A stretch of DNA of 64,000 nt, from contig OY755251.1 of the NCBI GenBank assembly GCA_963576725.1, forward strand, positions 35,345,619-35,409,618, written 5' to 3'. Below, one piece after another: positions 1 through 9,848 of the stretch. The position numbers were made by a program, and so were the translations under genes. Position 1 is the stretch's first letter. The number at the start of each line of letters is the position of its first letter. Source of the stretch: Azorinus chamasolen. Taxonomy: Eukaryota; Mollusca; Bivalvia; Cardiida; Solecurtidae. The notes beneath the pieces are model-generated. The model saw nothing but the letters and a program-made list of their open reading frames with translations. It was not told where the DNA came from and made no database searches.

Positions 1-57
1 ATAGGGTTTGGTGGAGAAATAAACAGTTATTCTTGATTGTTTTTAATTACATGGACC
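1..57. mobile_element. HP-E hairpin MITE, right-arm fragment
   Basis: Begins inside the element with ATAGGGTTTGGTGGAGAAAT, the same right arm as at 22517 and close to the arm at 25164. The left arm lies outside the window. Confidence 0.6.
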
Positions 58-165
58 TGGGAGTAGTCCATTTGACAGTCCATTGTTGAGTCCGAACCAA
101 TGTTCTTTTACACGGGCATGATCATTAAGTGATTCTGTATCAACATTGTCCAGGTCAATTGCATT

Positions 166-486
166 TACAGTTTAACTGCGATATCTCGAACTTCGGATAA
201 CTCGAACTTCGGATTAAATCGAACTAAAGGTTCAATCCTTCCAAAGCTTACAAAACAAAATTGCTCTAAAATGTATAGACATATCTAGAAAGACATGTGG
301 CAGCTTAATGCAGGTCTACAGTAATGCTGTTAGCTCCTGTAGGAGCTTTCAGCATTACTCTAGACCTGCATTAAGCTTAAAAACATCAGAAATTGTCAAG
401 ATCAGAAATCGAATAACCCGAACTTTTGTTATCTCGATCTAATTTATATGGTCCCTTGAAATTCGAGATATCGAAGGTCAACTGTA
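166..486. mobile_element. PG-C pogo-like MITE
   Basis: A 321-bp element bounded by TA, with inverted ends of the type CAGTTGAACTTCGATATCTC (here slightly diverged on the left). Both arms carry repeated TCGAACTTCGGATAACTCGA blocks. The centre is GCTCCTGTAGGAGC flanked by TTAATGCAGGTCTA arms. The ends match the general pattern of pogo/Tigger-type Tc1-mariner elements; no coding capacity. Confidence 0.8.
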
Positions 487-534
487 TTAATTATTAGCCC
501 GCGTGAGCGAAAACAGATATAGTACAGAATGTTC

Positions 535-655
535 TTACCCTTTCCTTAATATGAATATTCATGTAGGAAATAATGACGCCATGGCAATTTTTATCAGTTA
601 ATTATGTAATGGGTTATGAACACGTGACTTTTTGATGACATGATGTTTAGAATCA
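535..655. mobile_element. TTAA-3 long-arm remnant
   Basis: Contains the TTAA-3 arm features in order (ATGAATATTCATGTAGGAAATAATGAC, then a GGTTATGAACAC block and a TAGAATCAG block). It stops before the central hairpin; the other half is missing. The next 270 bases are AT-rich with no recognisable feature. Confidence 0.5.
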
Positions 656-928
656 GGGCCTGTATTCATAAAGCTCCTAAGGAGAACTAAGAAAATCCCC
701 TAGTTTCTTGAAAATCCCGTAACAATATAAACTTATATAACTTATACAATATATAAATAAAATTAATTATTAAGAAATAAAGACATAAAATATGTATATA
801 ACACAATAATGTGAGAGTACTGAGTGAAACTGTATTCAATAGTTTTGATAGAAAGTTAGATTGAAGGATTCTCCTTAGGTTGTCCTAAGGTTAAGGTGTT
901 CCTAATGGGCACTGACACTTGATGGAAA

Positions 929-1050
929 AATACTGTAACCCCTCTACTGCGACCACCTATAAAAGGCATAACGCTTGGTTCTAGTGCAGGTGGTAGCTTA
1001 ATGCAGGAAACAAGTAATGCAGAAAGCTCCTTCAGGAGCTTTATGTACAA
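929..1050. mobile_element. PG-B MITE, left half
   Basis: Starts TACTGTAACCCCTCTACTGC and runs through GCAGGTGGTAGCTTAATGCAG to the central AAAGCTCCTTCAGGAGCTTT. The right arm is lost after the centre. Confidence 0.65.
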
Positions 1051-1107
1051 CGTGCTATGAATAAACTATAGTCTAATGAGCTATATAGATATGGGTCCAG
1101 ATCTATA

Positions 1108-1312
1108 TACAGTAAACCCCCTCTAGACCGGAATTCTAGTAGAGAAGAAATTTAGATACTTTTAAGCAGATGCCTGCTTAATTGCAAGTGAAAATCACAT
1201 CTAAAGCGCAAAGAGTAGCTTTCTGCATGACTTTCACACTGCATTAAGTTGACACATGACTCCAAGACCGATATTTATACTAAATGTAACATCCGGTTTA
1301 GATGGGTTGTAG
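1108..1312. mobile_element. PG-B MITE (CCGG subtype)
   Basis: TA-bounded, left end CAGTAAACCCCCTCTAGACC, right end GGTTTAGATGGGTTGTA. The arms meet near AGTAGCTTTCTGCATGACTT. The left central half is degraded. Confidence 0.7.
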
Positions 1313-1317
1313 GAGAA

Positions 1318-1385
1318 CAAAGGCGGCCCTGATTGGACAACTCCTATATGGGTCTACTCTGTTTGCAAATGCGTGAAAAGGGTTT
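1318..1385. mobile_element. TTAA-2/3 core fragment
   Basis: Only the central hairpin and one end remain: CCTGATTGGACAACTCCTATATGG, GTCTACTCTGTTTGC and a closing AAAAGGG. The stretch 1386-1620 shows no other recognisable element. Confidence 0.5.
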
Positions 1386-1624
1386 GGTGAAGCAACATTA
1401 ACTAGACCGTTGATTTTAATTAAACTTCACAAATGTCCTTAGGTACCACTCTGTGAAAATGATTCCGATACGCTGCATAAGTAGGTCACTGGAGATGAAA
1501 GAATTGAAAAATTAATTCTGTAAACAACATCTTCTAAACCGCTAACAGAAGTGTTATATAATTTTGTAATCAATGTAGTAGCTGTATTCATTTGCTCATG
1601 CAAATTGTTCTAAATTGTTCTAAA

Positions 1625-2188
1625 CATTTTTTCAATAAATACGCCATTCTACGCCTTTGCAAACAGAGTAGACCCAGAGCAGATAGCTCTTGTAGAAGCC
1701 GTCTGATCAGGGTCTGCTCTGTTTGCTTATGACATAATATAGATATGATTCTACAGTATCTGTCATTGTCAACAATTCCTATGTACAGTTGAACTTCGAT
1801 ATCTCGAGCCAGGATAACTCGAATTCGGGATAACTCGAACTAAAAGTTCAGTCCTTCCAAAACTTACAATACAGAATTGCTCTAAAATGTATAACTATAC
1901 ATATCTAGAACACGTGTGACAGCTTAATGTAGGTCTAAAGTAATGCTGAAAGCTCCCGTAGGAGCTTTCAGCATTACTTTAGACATGCATTAAGCTGTGA
2001 ATTTAGGAAATTGTCCAGATCAGAAATCGAATAACGCGAACTTCTGTTATCTCGAACTAATTTGTATGGTCCCTTGAAATTCGAGATATCAAAGTTCAAC
2101 TGTACAAGTGCCATTATAAAACTACTCTCATTAATATTCATACTGTCATTATTTCTTTCGTGAATATTCATAGAGTAAAATATTAAGG
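1625..2188. mobile_element. TTAA-3 MITE interrupted by a PG-C element
   Basis: Left part 1625-1783 holds the core (CAAACAGAGTAGACCC ... TGATCAGGGTCTGCTCTG). Right part 2105-2188 resumes with ACAAGTGCCATTATAAAA and the GAATATTCATAGAGTAAA end. Intact TTAA-3 copies (for example 17859-18106) have these two segments joined, so the PG-C copy at 1784-2104 landed in it later. Confidence 0.75.
1784..2104. mobile_element. PG-C pogo-like MITE, nested
   Basis: TA-bounded, ends CAGTTGAACTTCGATATCTC and its complement, centre AAAGCTCCCGTAGGAGCTTT. It splits a TTAA-3 element exactly at a TA, so the target site can be read directly. Confidence 0.85.
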
Positions 2189-2190
2189 TA

Positions 2191-2422
2191 TAACCCATCC
2201 CTCACAGGCTATTTTTAGATCCAACCTCTTTGAATAAATCTAGCGAAAAGGAGCATTAACTAGAGAAAAGAAAAAAAAATTTTTTTTAGTTTGAAACAAT
2301 TGCGATACATGTAAGTAGAGCATTTGCTCCTATAGGAGCAAATTCTCTATTTATCACAATGGTTTTCAACAAGTGACTTTTGCAGAGGCGTCAAAAGTCG
2401 TCAATATGAGGGAATGGAATAA
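2191..2422. mobile_element. TTAA-1 MITE
   Basis: Left end TAACCCATCCCTCACAGGC, right end TATGAGGGAATGGAATAA. Centre GCATTTGCTCCTATAGGAGCAAATTC with TTATCACAATGG outer stems, weaker on the left where the stem has decayed. Carries the family blocks GGAGCATTAACTAGAGAAAA and GGCGTCAAAAGTCGTCA. Confidence 0.85.
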
Positions 2423-2678
2423 TGTAACTGATGACTTACTTAATCAAAACGAAAGTGCATCGATAAGACATAGATCTTTCATTTTTATGACCTGGACTGA
2501 TGGTATGCAGGTCATCGATATAGGGTAATCATGGCACTCTTGTCTACTACAGATGCCTTACTAAGGGAGTCCTTTGATCAGGGTCTGCATTTTTGTCTTA
2601 AAAAATCATTTTATTCAGTGATAAACTTTGATATATTTTTTTGTTTAATTCATATTCGGAAGGGAGGGGCCAGTTTGC

Positions 2679-3126
2679 CTAACCCTTTTCTCCATAAACA
2701 CGCCTTTCTACGCCTTTGCAAACAAAGGAGACGCAGATAAGACGACTCTGATAAGAGCCGTCTGATCAGGATCTACTCCGTTTGCTTATAATATAATATA
2801 CCTCTCTATAACGACCACTAAATTACATCAAGTATATTGTGTTAAAGGCAGGTGGATGCTTAAAGCAAGGTGAAAGTAGAACAGAACGCTCCTATAGGAG
2901 CGTTCTGTTTTACTTTCACCTCGCTTTAAGCAACCACCTGCCTAAAATACCAACTTATTAACACAATATAGTGGTCGTTATAGAGAGGTTTTACTCTAGA
3001 TCTGATTCTACCGTTTCCGTCATGGTCAAATTATCTGTGTTCATGTGTCACTATACATTGTGTTATCTAATCAACATTTATGATGTCATTATGCCTTTCA
3101 CGAATATTTATAGAGTAAAGCATTAA
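2679..3126. mobile_element. TTAA-3 MITE interrupted by a PG-A element
   Basis: Left segment from TAACCCTTTTCTCCATAAAC through the core to GCTTATAATATAATATA; right segment resumes GATCTGATTCTACCGTTTCC and ends AGAGTAAAGCATTAA. The PG-A copy at 2799-2997 sits at the TA of ATATAGATCTGATTC, a site seen uninterrupted in other copies. Confidence 0.8.
2799..2997. mobile_element. PG-A hairpin MITE, nested
   Basis: About 200 bp forming an almost complete palindrome. Arms run CCTCTCTATAACGACCACTA, then a GCAGGTGG block and an AAAGCAAGGTGAAAG block, to the centre AACGCTCCTATAGGAGCGTT (GCTCCTATAGGAGC at 2888-2901). The left terminal CAGTAAAA is lost; the right end TTTTACTCTA is present. Confidence 0.88.
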
Positions 3127-3210
3127 AAGTCAATACGGGTGACAGCATAATGCAGAGAGTGGCTCATATGAAAACTGTTCTTATACTTTACTACTACAGT
3201 AGTACCTGTC

Positions 3211-3459
3211 TTAACTCTCTCCCTGATGAATATTCATATAGGAAATAATGACGTCATAAATATTAATAAGATTATTTTTTATAATGGCTTATGAACACAT
3301 AACATTTTGGTTCAGGAAGAAGCTGTAGAATCAGATCTGTATTACACAATACGCAACCAGAGCAGACCCTGATCAGACGGCTCGTATAGGAGCCGTCTGA
3401 TCTGGATCTACTCTGTTTGCAGATGCGTCAAAATGCGCTTACATAAGGGAAAGGGTTAA
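3211..3459. mobile_element. TTAA-3 MITE, full length
   Basis: TTAACTCTCTCCCTGATGAA to AAGGGAAAGGGTTAA, with TTAA at both borders. The core arms are ACCCTGATCAGACGGCTC and GGAGCCGTCTGATCTGGA, which pair except for one T:T position. Confidence 0.88.
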
Positions 3460-3499
3460 CCGGCCATAAAAAAGAGATATAAGTATGGACCAGTAAAGT

Positions 3500-3592
3500 A
3501 GATTGTAGCTTAATGTAGGTCAAAAGCAATGCAAAAAGTTCCTATAGGAACTTCTATATTATATTTGCCCTTCATTAAGCAACCGCCTGTTT
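3500..3592. mobile_element. PG-B MITE, central part
   Basis: GTAGCTTAATGTAGGTC arm, centre AAGTTCCTATAGGAACTT, and CTTCATTAAGCAACCGCCTG arm. Both outer ends are missing; the next element begins directly after. Confidence 0.55.
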
Positions 3593-4220
3593 TTAGCTCA
3601 CCAGAGCACAAAGTGCTCAGGGTGAGCTTTTGTGATTGCCTGATGTCTGTCGTCCGTCGGTGTGCGTCGTCCGTCGTCCGTCGTGCGTCGTGCGGTGTGA
3701 GTCGTCAGTCGTCAACAATTTGAACCTTTAAAAGTCTTCTCCTCTGAATCTACAGGGTTCTCAGCTTTCATCTTTGGCACATAGCATCACCTATAGGTCC
3801 TCCACAAAAGTTATATAAATTATGTCCCTGGAGTCAAAATTGGCCCCGCTACGGTCCCAGGGGTGGCCAGGTTTCTCTAGCTGACTGTTGTTTTCTGTAC
3901 AAGTAGCAGAATGCTGGGCTCACTTAGGTTATGCATGGGGAAAACTTAAAAAAAATTCTTGTCAAAAACTACATGTCACAGAGCTTAGATATTTGGTGTA
4001 TAGATTAACTTAGTAGACCTTATTGACAGTGGTTAATATCATAGTTCTGAGGTTAAAATTGGCCCTGCCCTGTTGGTTATACTTTAAAATTGACTTACAC
4101 TATAAAGGTTCCTCTGAGCTAGCACTCCATCTGTTATGCAATCACTTGAGAGGGCAAGTTCCTGGTCAAAACTCTATGAAGCTGTCTGCTTCAGAATTAG
4201 TGTCTGTTTGTTCACACTGT
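3593..4220 (+). mobile_element. GCTCACC-type array element, short copy
   Basis: Opens with the hairpin GCTCACCAGAGCACAAAGTG..GGTGAGC, followed by a GTCGTCCGTCG-rich stretch and a single array-like unit (CTTCTCCTCTGAATC, TTTGGCACATAGCATCA, TTGGCCCCGC). After about 3860 the sequence becomes a diverged relative of the array. It lacks the GGTGAGCG...CTTGTTT end seen at 9087. Confidence 0.6.
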
Positions 4221-4225
4221 TTTTA

Positions 4226-4446
4226 ACCCATTCCCTCATAGGCTATTTTTAGATCCTGTTTCTTTGAAAATTTCAGAATTGTGTAGATTTGAAGCCATTG
4301 TGATAAATAGAGCTGCAAAAGTTGTTTCCTTCCATATCTTTTAAAAAACAAATGTCATAGTGAAAGACAGTTTGGACCCTGATGAGATGCCAAGTTACTT
4401 TGTATCTCATCTGGATCCAGACTTGATCCAGACTGTTTGCAAAGGT
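4226..4446. mobile_element. TTAA-1 half element next to a TTAA-5 core
   Basis: 4226-4321 is the left arm of a TTAA-1 copy up to GATAAATAGAGC. 4365-4446 holds a GGATCC-type core: CAGTTTGGACCCTGATGAGA ... TCTCATCTGGATCCAG, again with one T:T stem mismatch. Confidence 0.5.
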
Positions 4447-4734
4447 TATTATAAATGCAAAAAAAACCCCAAAGCAAGTAGCTTGTGTAATATTAGCAGG
4501 CTTAAGGTATAGGACCTTTGAAGAGTGAGTGATCAGCCATAAGCATATTGACTAGGGATAATTGCAGATAACTTATGCATATGGATGGGTTTTCTTGGTT
4601 CACTTAACTTGTATATAACCAGGGCTAAATGCTAGCTAATCCAAACCTAAATCGCAAGCTCATTTAAAAAAAAATTGGCTAGGATTAAGTTTGCAACAAG
4701 CTTGCAGTTGCAAGCCAATTAAGGGAGACAGGCA

Positions 4735-4880
4735 TATCAGGGGTGTGATTGACCTAAGAGGTGAGGGGAGGAAAGATTTCGGCGCGGGGTTTGGGGGCCG
4801 CTTTAGGCCACCAATAGGGTCCAGGGGCAAAGCCCTGGTGGGGGTCACAGGGGGGCGAAGCCCCCTGCCGAAAATGAAAA
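4735..4880. repeat. GC-rich dispersed repeat with short stem-loops
   Basis: Stands out by base composition from an AT-rich surround. Contains CAGGGGCAAAGCCCTG and GGGGGGCGAAGCCCCC, two perfect small hairpins. It lies just downstream (minus sense) of the ZMYM-like relic. I do not recognise a named family. Confidence 0.5.
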
Positions 4881-4986
4881 ATAGGGCTTTAAAGGTCAAT
4901 TGGAAAGCTCTCCCTGAGCTATCCTGGCTCAAAATTTAAAACTTAAAACACACCAAAAAAACCAACTGCACTGTACTAAATACCAT

Positions 4987-5363
4987 TTTATTACTAGAGC
5001 TGGTGTTGAAGACAAAAACATAACTTCATAATGTTAATCCACTTTCACAACTTCTATTGAGGCCAACTGGTCTAGCACAACTTTTCCTTCTTTCTCATCA
5101 AAGTAATTACAAATAACTGTTGGTACAAAATGTATGTGTTTGTTATTGTTGCTTGATCAAGGTTTAGCAAAACTGGTGTTTTCTTCAGCTTCTCTACTGT
5201 TTTCCTAGTCATAGTTTCACCAAGTCTATGAGGCTGAAGTGCAAACCATACTCAGGTTCTGTAAAGCTTTGATGTCCTTCGCAAGTTCTTTGGATAAGTC
5301 AATCAAGACCTGTACCATGGACAGAGGTAGATTCCTCTCAGCAATGACACCAAGAACTATTGC
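4987..5363 (-). pseudogene. Relic of a ZMYM/hAT-related gene, terminal exon
   Basis: On the minus strand a pyrimidine tract and AG (CTTCTATTTCCAG, AG at 5364-5365) are followed by a segment whose translation jumps between frames: AIVLGVIAERNLPLS and VLIDLSKELAKDIKAL in the first, then MTRKTVEKLKKTPVLLNLDQ in a second, then FVPTVICNYFDEKEGKVV and LDQLASIEVVKVD in a third. This order (SLPLS...LSKDIKAL, SLNLDE.T, YF...VVEHL.S..V) is what I know from ZMYM6-like/hAT-derived proteins common in molluscs. At least two frameshifts and a stop break it. AATAAA (minus; plus 4987-4992) follows the last coding block, so it may once have been a terminal exon. The family call rests on remembered similarity. 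Confidence 0.5.
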
Positions 5364-5459
5364 CTGGAAATAGAAGAGTGAAAGGCATTATTAGTATGCA
5401 ACTGTTTGTACAAGACAAACCTCAGTTTGATGTTTCAACTTCTGCTCATGAACTAGTTT

Positions 5460-5725
5460 TTAACCCTTCACTCTATAAATACTCCTTTGCAAACTGAGAA
5501 GGCCTGTAGGAGCAGTCTGATTTGGATCTGCTCTATTTGCTTATAAATAAAATCATATACAAAAAATAATAATTCTTAAGTCTCTGCCATTGCCAAAAAT
5601 TATTGTATGCATGTGGCATAATATAAATTAATCTAAGTATACTTCATGATGTCTTTAATAAAGACATCATGAAGTATAATTAGATTAATTTATTTCTGAT
5701 ATGAATATTCATAAAACAGTGAAGT
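5460..5725. mobile_element. TTAA-3 MITE variant with a second hairpin
   Basis: Left end TAACCCTTCACTCTATAAAT, reduced core (GAAGGCCTGTAGGAGCAGTC), then TCTGCCATTGCC and an internal near-perfect palindrome at 5624-5692 made of TTCATGATGTCTTTA and its complement, ending in TTCTGATATGAATATTCAT. The extra palindrome looks like an inverted duplication of the long arm. Confidence 0.6.
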
Positions 5726-5973
5726 ACAAAAGAATGCTCTTGCAATATTCTCCAGTCTTTTTGAAGTAACCAGAAATTCCAGCATAAAATAACAAATATC
5801 CGTGCACATGATGATGCAATTATAAACAGATAGATCTTAAGTATGGCAAAATGTTGCATAAATATAGAGAAAAATAGAGAAAATATGGCCCTCGGGTTCA
5901 TGGATGGAATACTCTGGCTCAGTATGATTTAAAGTCTGGAAAAAGTGCCAACATGAATCTTCTACTGTTATTG

Positions 5974-8900
5974 CTTTTTTAGCTCACCAGAGCACAAAGT
6001 GCTCAGGGTGAGCTTTTGTGATCGCCAGATGTCTGTCGTCCGTCGTCGGGCGTCAACAATTTGAACCTTTAAAAATCTTCTCCTCTGAATCTACAGGGTT
6101 CTCAGCTTTCGTCTTTGGTACATAGCATCACCAATAGATCCTCTACAAAAGTTATATAAATTATGCCCCTGGGGTCAAAATTGGCCCCGCCCCAGGGGTG
6201 GGAAGTTTTCAATAGAAACATATAGTAAAACTTTGAAAATCTTCTTCTCTGAAACCAGAAGGTTATTAGCTTTCATATTTGGCACAAAGCATCATGTTCA
6301 GGTCCTCTACAAAAGTTATATAAATTATGACCCTGGGGTCAAAATTGGCCCCGCCCCAGGGGTGGGCAGTTTTCAATAGAAACAAATAATGAAATCTTTG
6401 AAAATCTTCTCTGAAACTGAAAGGCTCTCATCTTTCATATTTGGCACAGAGCAGCATATTCAGGTCCCCTACAAAAGTTATATTAATTATTGCCCTGGGG
6501 TCAAAATTGTCCCCGCCCCAGGGGTGGGCAGTTTTCAATAGAAACAAATAGTGAAAACTTTGAAAATCTTCTTCTCTGAATCTGGAAAGTTCTTAGCTTT
6601 CATATTTGGCACATAGCATCATGTATAGGTCCTCTACAAAAGTTATATGAATTATGGCCCTGGGGTCAAAATTGGCCCCGCCCCAGGGGTGGGCAGTTTC
6701 CAATAGAAATATATAGTGAAAACTTTGAAAATCTTCTCCTCTGAAACTAGAAGGTTCTCAGCTTTCATTTTTGGCATTTAGCATCATGTTCAGGTCCTCT
6801 ACAAAAGTTATATAAATTATGGCCCTGGGGTTAAAATTAGCCCCGCCCCAGGGGTGGGCAGTTTTCAATGGAAACAAATAGTGAAATCTTTGAAAATCTT
6901 CTCCTCTGAAACTGGAAGGCGCTTAGCTTTCATATTTGGCACAGATCATCAGGTTCATGTCCTCCACAAAAGTTATATAAATTATGCCCATGGGGTCAAA
7001 ATTGGCCCCGCCCCAGGGGTGGGAAGTTTTCAATAGAATCATATAGTAAACCTTTGAAAATCTTCTCCTTTGAAATCAGAAGTTTCTCAGCTTTCATATT
7101 TGGCACATAGCATCATGTTCAGGTCCTCTACAAAAGTTATATTAATTATGCCCCTGGGGTCAAAATTGGCCCCGCCCCAGGGATGGGCAGTTTTCAATAG
7201 AAAAAATAGTGCAATCTTTGAAAATCTTCTCCTCTGAAACTGGAAGGCGTTCAGCTTTCATATTTGGCACATAGCATCATGTTCAGGTCCTCTACAAAAG
7301 TTATATTAATTATTGCCCTGGGGTCAAAATTGTCCCCGCCCCAGGGGTGGGCAGTTTTCAATAGAAACAAATAGTGAAAACTTTGAAAATCTTCTTCTCT
7401 GAATCTGGAAAGTTCTTGGCTTTCATATTTGGCACATAGCATCATGTATAGGTCCTCTACAAAAGTTATATGAATTATGGCCCTGGGGTCAAAATTGGCC
7501 CCGCCCCAGGGGTGAGTATATTTCAGCAGAAACATATAGAGAAAACTTTGAAAATCTTCTCCTCTGAAACTGAAAGGTTCTCAGCTTTAATATTTGGCTC
7601 ATAGCATCATGTTCAAGTCCTCTACAAAAGTTATATATATTACGCCCCTGGGGTCAAAATTGGACTGCCCCAGGGCCGGCTAGTTTTCTATAGAAACAAA
7701 TAATGAAATCTTTGAAAATCTTCTCTGAAACTGAAAGGCTCTCATCTTTCATATTTGGCACAGAGCAGCATATTCAGGTCCCCTACAAAAGTTATATTAA
7801 TTATTGCCCTGGGGTCAAAATTGTCCCCGCCCCAGGGGTGGGCAGTTTTCAATAGAAACAAATAGTGAAAACTTTGAAAATCTTCTTCTCTGAATCTGGA
7901 AAGTTCTTAGCTTTCATATTTGGCACATAGCATCATGTATAGGTCCTCTACAAAAGTTATATGAATTATGGCCCTGGGGTCAAAATTGGCCCCGCCCCAG
8001 GGGTGGGCAGTTTCCAATAGAAATATATAGTGAAAACTTTGAAAATCTTCTCCTCTGAAACTAGAAGGTTCTCAGCTTTCATTTTTGGCATTTAGCATCA
8101 TGTTCAGGTCCTCTACAAAAGTTATATAAATTATGGCCCTGGGGTTAAAATTAGCCCCGCCCCAGGGGTGGGCAGTTTTCAATGGAAACAAATAGTGAAA
8201 TCTTTGAAAATCTTCTCCTCTGAAACTGGAAGGCGCTTAGCTTTCATATTTGGCACAGATCATCAGGTTCATGTCCTCCACAAAAGTTATATAAATTATG
8301 CCCATGGGGTCAAAATTGGCCCCGCCCCAGGGGTGGGAAGTTTTCAATAGAATCATATAGTAAACCTTTGAAAATCTTCTCCTTTGAAATCAGAAGTTTC
8401 TCAGCTTTCATATTTGGCACATAGCATCATGTTCAGGTCCTCTACAAAAGTTATATTAATTATGCCCCTGGGGTCAAAATTGGCCCCGCCCCAGGGATGG
8501 GCAGTTTTCAATAGAAAAAATAGTGCAATCTTTGAAAATCTTCTCCTCTGAAACTGGAAGGCGTTCAGCTTTCATATTTGGCACATAGCATCATGTTCAG
8601 GTCCTCTACAAAAGTTATATTAATTATTGCCCTGGGGTCAAAATTGTCCCCGCCCCAGGGGTGGGCAGTTTTCAATAGAAACAAATAGTGAAAACTTTGA
8701 AAATCTTCTTCTCTGAATCTGGAAAGTTCTTGGCTTTCATATTTGGCACATAGCATCATGTATAGGTCCTCTACAAAAGTTATATGAATTATGGCCCTGG
8801 GGTCAAAATTGGCCCCGCCCCAGGGGTGAGTATATTTCAGCAGAAACATATAGAGAAAACTTTGAAAATCTTCTCCTCTGAAACTGAAAGGTTCTCAGCT

Positions 8901-9087
8901 TTAATATTTGGCTCATAGCATCATGTTCAAGTCCTCTACAAAAGTTATATATATTACGCCCCTGGGGTCAAAATTGGACTGCCCCAGGGCCGGCTAGTTT
9001 TCTATAGAAACATATAGTGAAAACTTTGAAAATCTTCTCCTCTGATTGTCTGGTGAGCGCTTCAGGGCCATTCTGGCCCTCTTGTTT
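5974..9087 (+). mobile_element. GCTCACC...GGTGAGC element carrying a 164-bp tandem array
   Basis: The left end has the hairpin GCTCACC-AGCAC-GTGCT-GGTGAGC (5982-6013) followed by GTCTGTCGTCCGTCGTC. The right end is TGGTGAGCG, a small hairpin AGGGCCATTCTGGCCCT and CTTGTTT. Between them lie about 18 units of a roughly 164-bp repeat. Each unit holds CTTTGAAAATCTTCTCCTCT, TTTGGCACATAGCATCATG, CTCTACAAAAGTTATAT and GGGGTCAAAATTGGCCCCGC. Short frames inside are by-products of the repeat. T-rich flanks and a 3' hairpin resemble Helentron-type non-autonomous elements, but that assignment is inference. Confidence 0.8.
6379..9006. repeat. 1314-bp higher-order duplication within the array
   Basis: Copy 1 is 6379-7692 and copy 2 is 7693-9006. 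Landmarks recur at an exact 1314-bp offset, and two stretches (6854-7036 with 8168-8350, and 7251-7535 with 8565-8849) translate identically. Neighbouring 164-bp units differ from one another, so the eight-unit block was duplicated as a whole and recently. Confidence 0.85.
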
Positions 9088-9195
9088 AAACTATTGTGGT
9101 CAATAAATGAATGGTCGCTTAAAACAAGTTCTACTAGACTTGTCTAGTTATAGGTCTGTGAGGGTCTGTATGGCCAGAGGCTGCTATATGCATAT

Positions 9196-9321
9196 CAAAA
9201 GTAATGCATAAAGCTACTATAGGAGCTTTATGCATTACTTTTGCCCTGCATTTAGCAATCACCATTTTAACACTACTATGATCAATAATTGAATGGTCGC
9301 TTAAGATAATCGCTACTGTGT
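9196..9321. mobile_element. PG-B MITE (CTTAAG subtype)
   Basis: Arms around the centre AAAGCTACTATAGGAGCTTT; the right arm ends AATGGTCGCTTAAGATAATC. A partial second copy of the same end lies at 9093-9140. The candidate exon at 9337 begins 15 bases after this element. Confidence 0.6.
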
Positions 9322-9336
9322 TTCTTTATTTTTCAG

Positions 9337-9590
9337 ATCCAAATATAAAACACAACAATGCTGCTGCGCTCTATGGCTCGAATGGCTGCTGTTTCCAACC
9401 CGAGCACGTGTGCCACTCGGATAACTGCACCACCTTACACGTGACTTCCAACTGCACGGTGGCACGTGCCAACTCTGCCCCGGGGCTTCGTCCGCCCCAC
9501 CCTACTGGACTGTTGTGTATATATGTATGTATATTCATACTCTGGGCATCGCAGGCGCTGTCACAGTACAGTTGTATAGGACTAACGTAG
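9337..9590 (+). CDS. Weak candidate terminal exon
   Basis: A good acceptor (TTTCTTTATTTTTCAG, AG at 9335-9336) is followed by an open frame to TAG at 9588-9590. The frame is Cys-rich at first (CCFQPEHVCHSDNC) and ends with a hydrophobic stretch (LLCIYVCIFILWAS). The segment is more GC-rich than its surroundings. I see no donor exon upstream and recognise no family; a chance open frame is quite possible. Confidence 0.2.
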
Positions 9591-9848
9591 CACTAGCCGA
9601 CATATCTTAGCCGTCGTTTTTATATGTAATTAATCGACTGTTTTCGGTATATTTCGGCAAACATCGGCAATCATTCGATTTCTTCCTTTTTAGGAAGTAC
9701 TGTTAATGTTATAACATTTAAACTTTGGAATGTTGGAAATGACTGTACTTATATCTGTAACAGGTGTAGATCAAGATCAGAGGGGTACAAGAGGAGTTTT
9801 CTGATCTTGATCTGCACTGTTTAGCATTCAAAGTCATCTCACAAAGTG

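Noticed and set aside
7251..7535. 94-residue frame present twice (also 8565-8849)
   Set aside because: Identity comes from the 1314-bp array duplication; it translates the 164-bp repeat.
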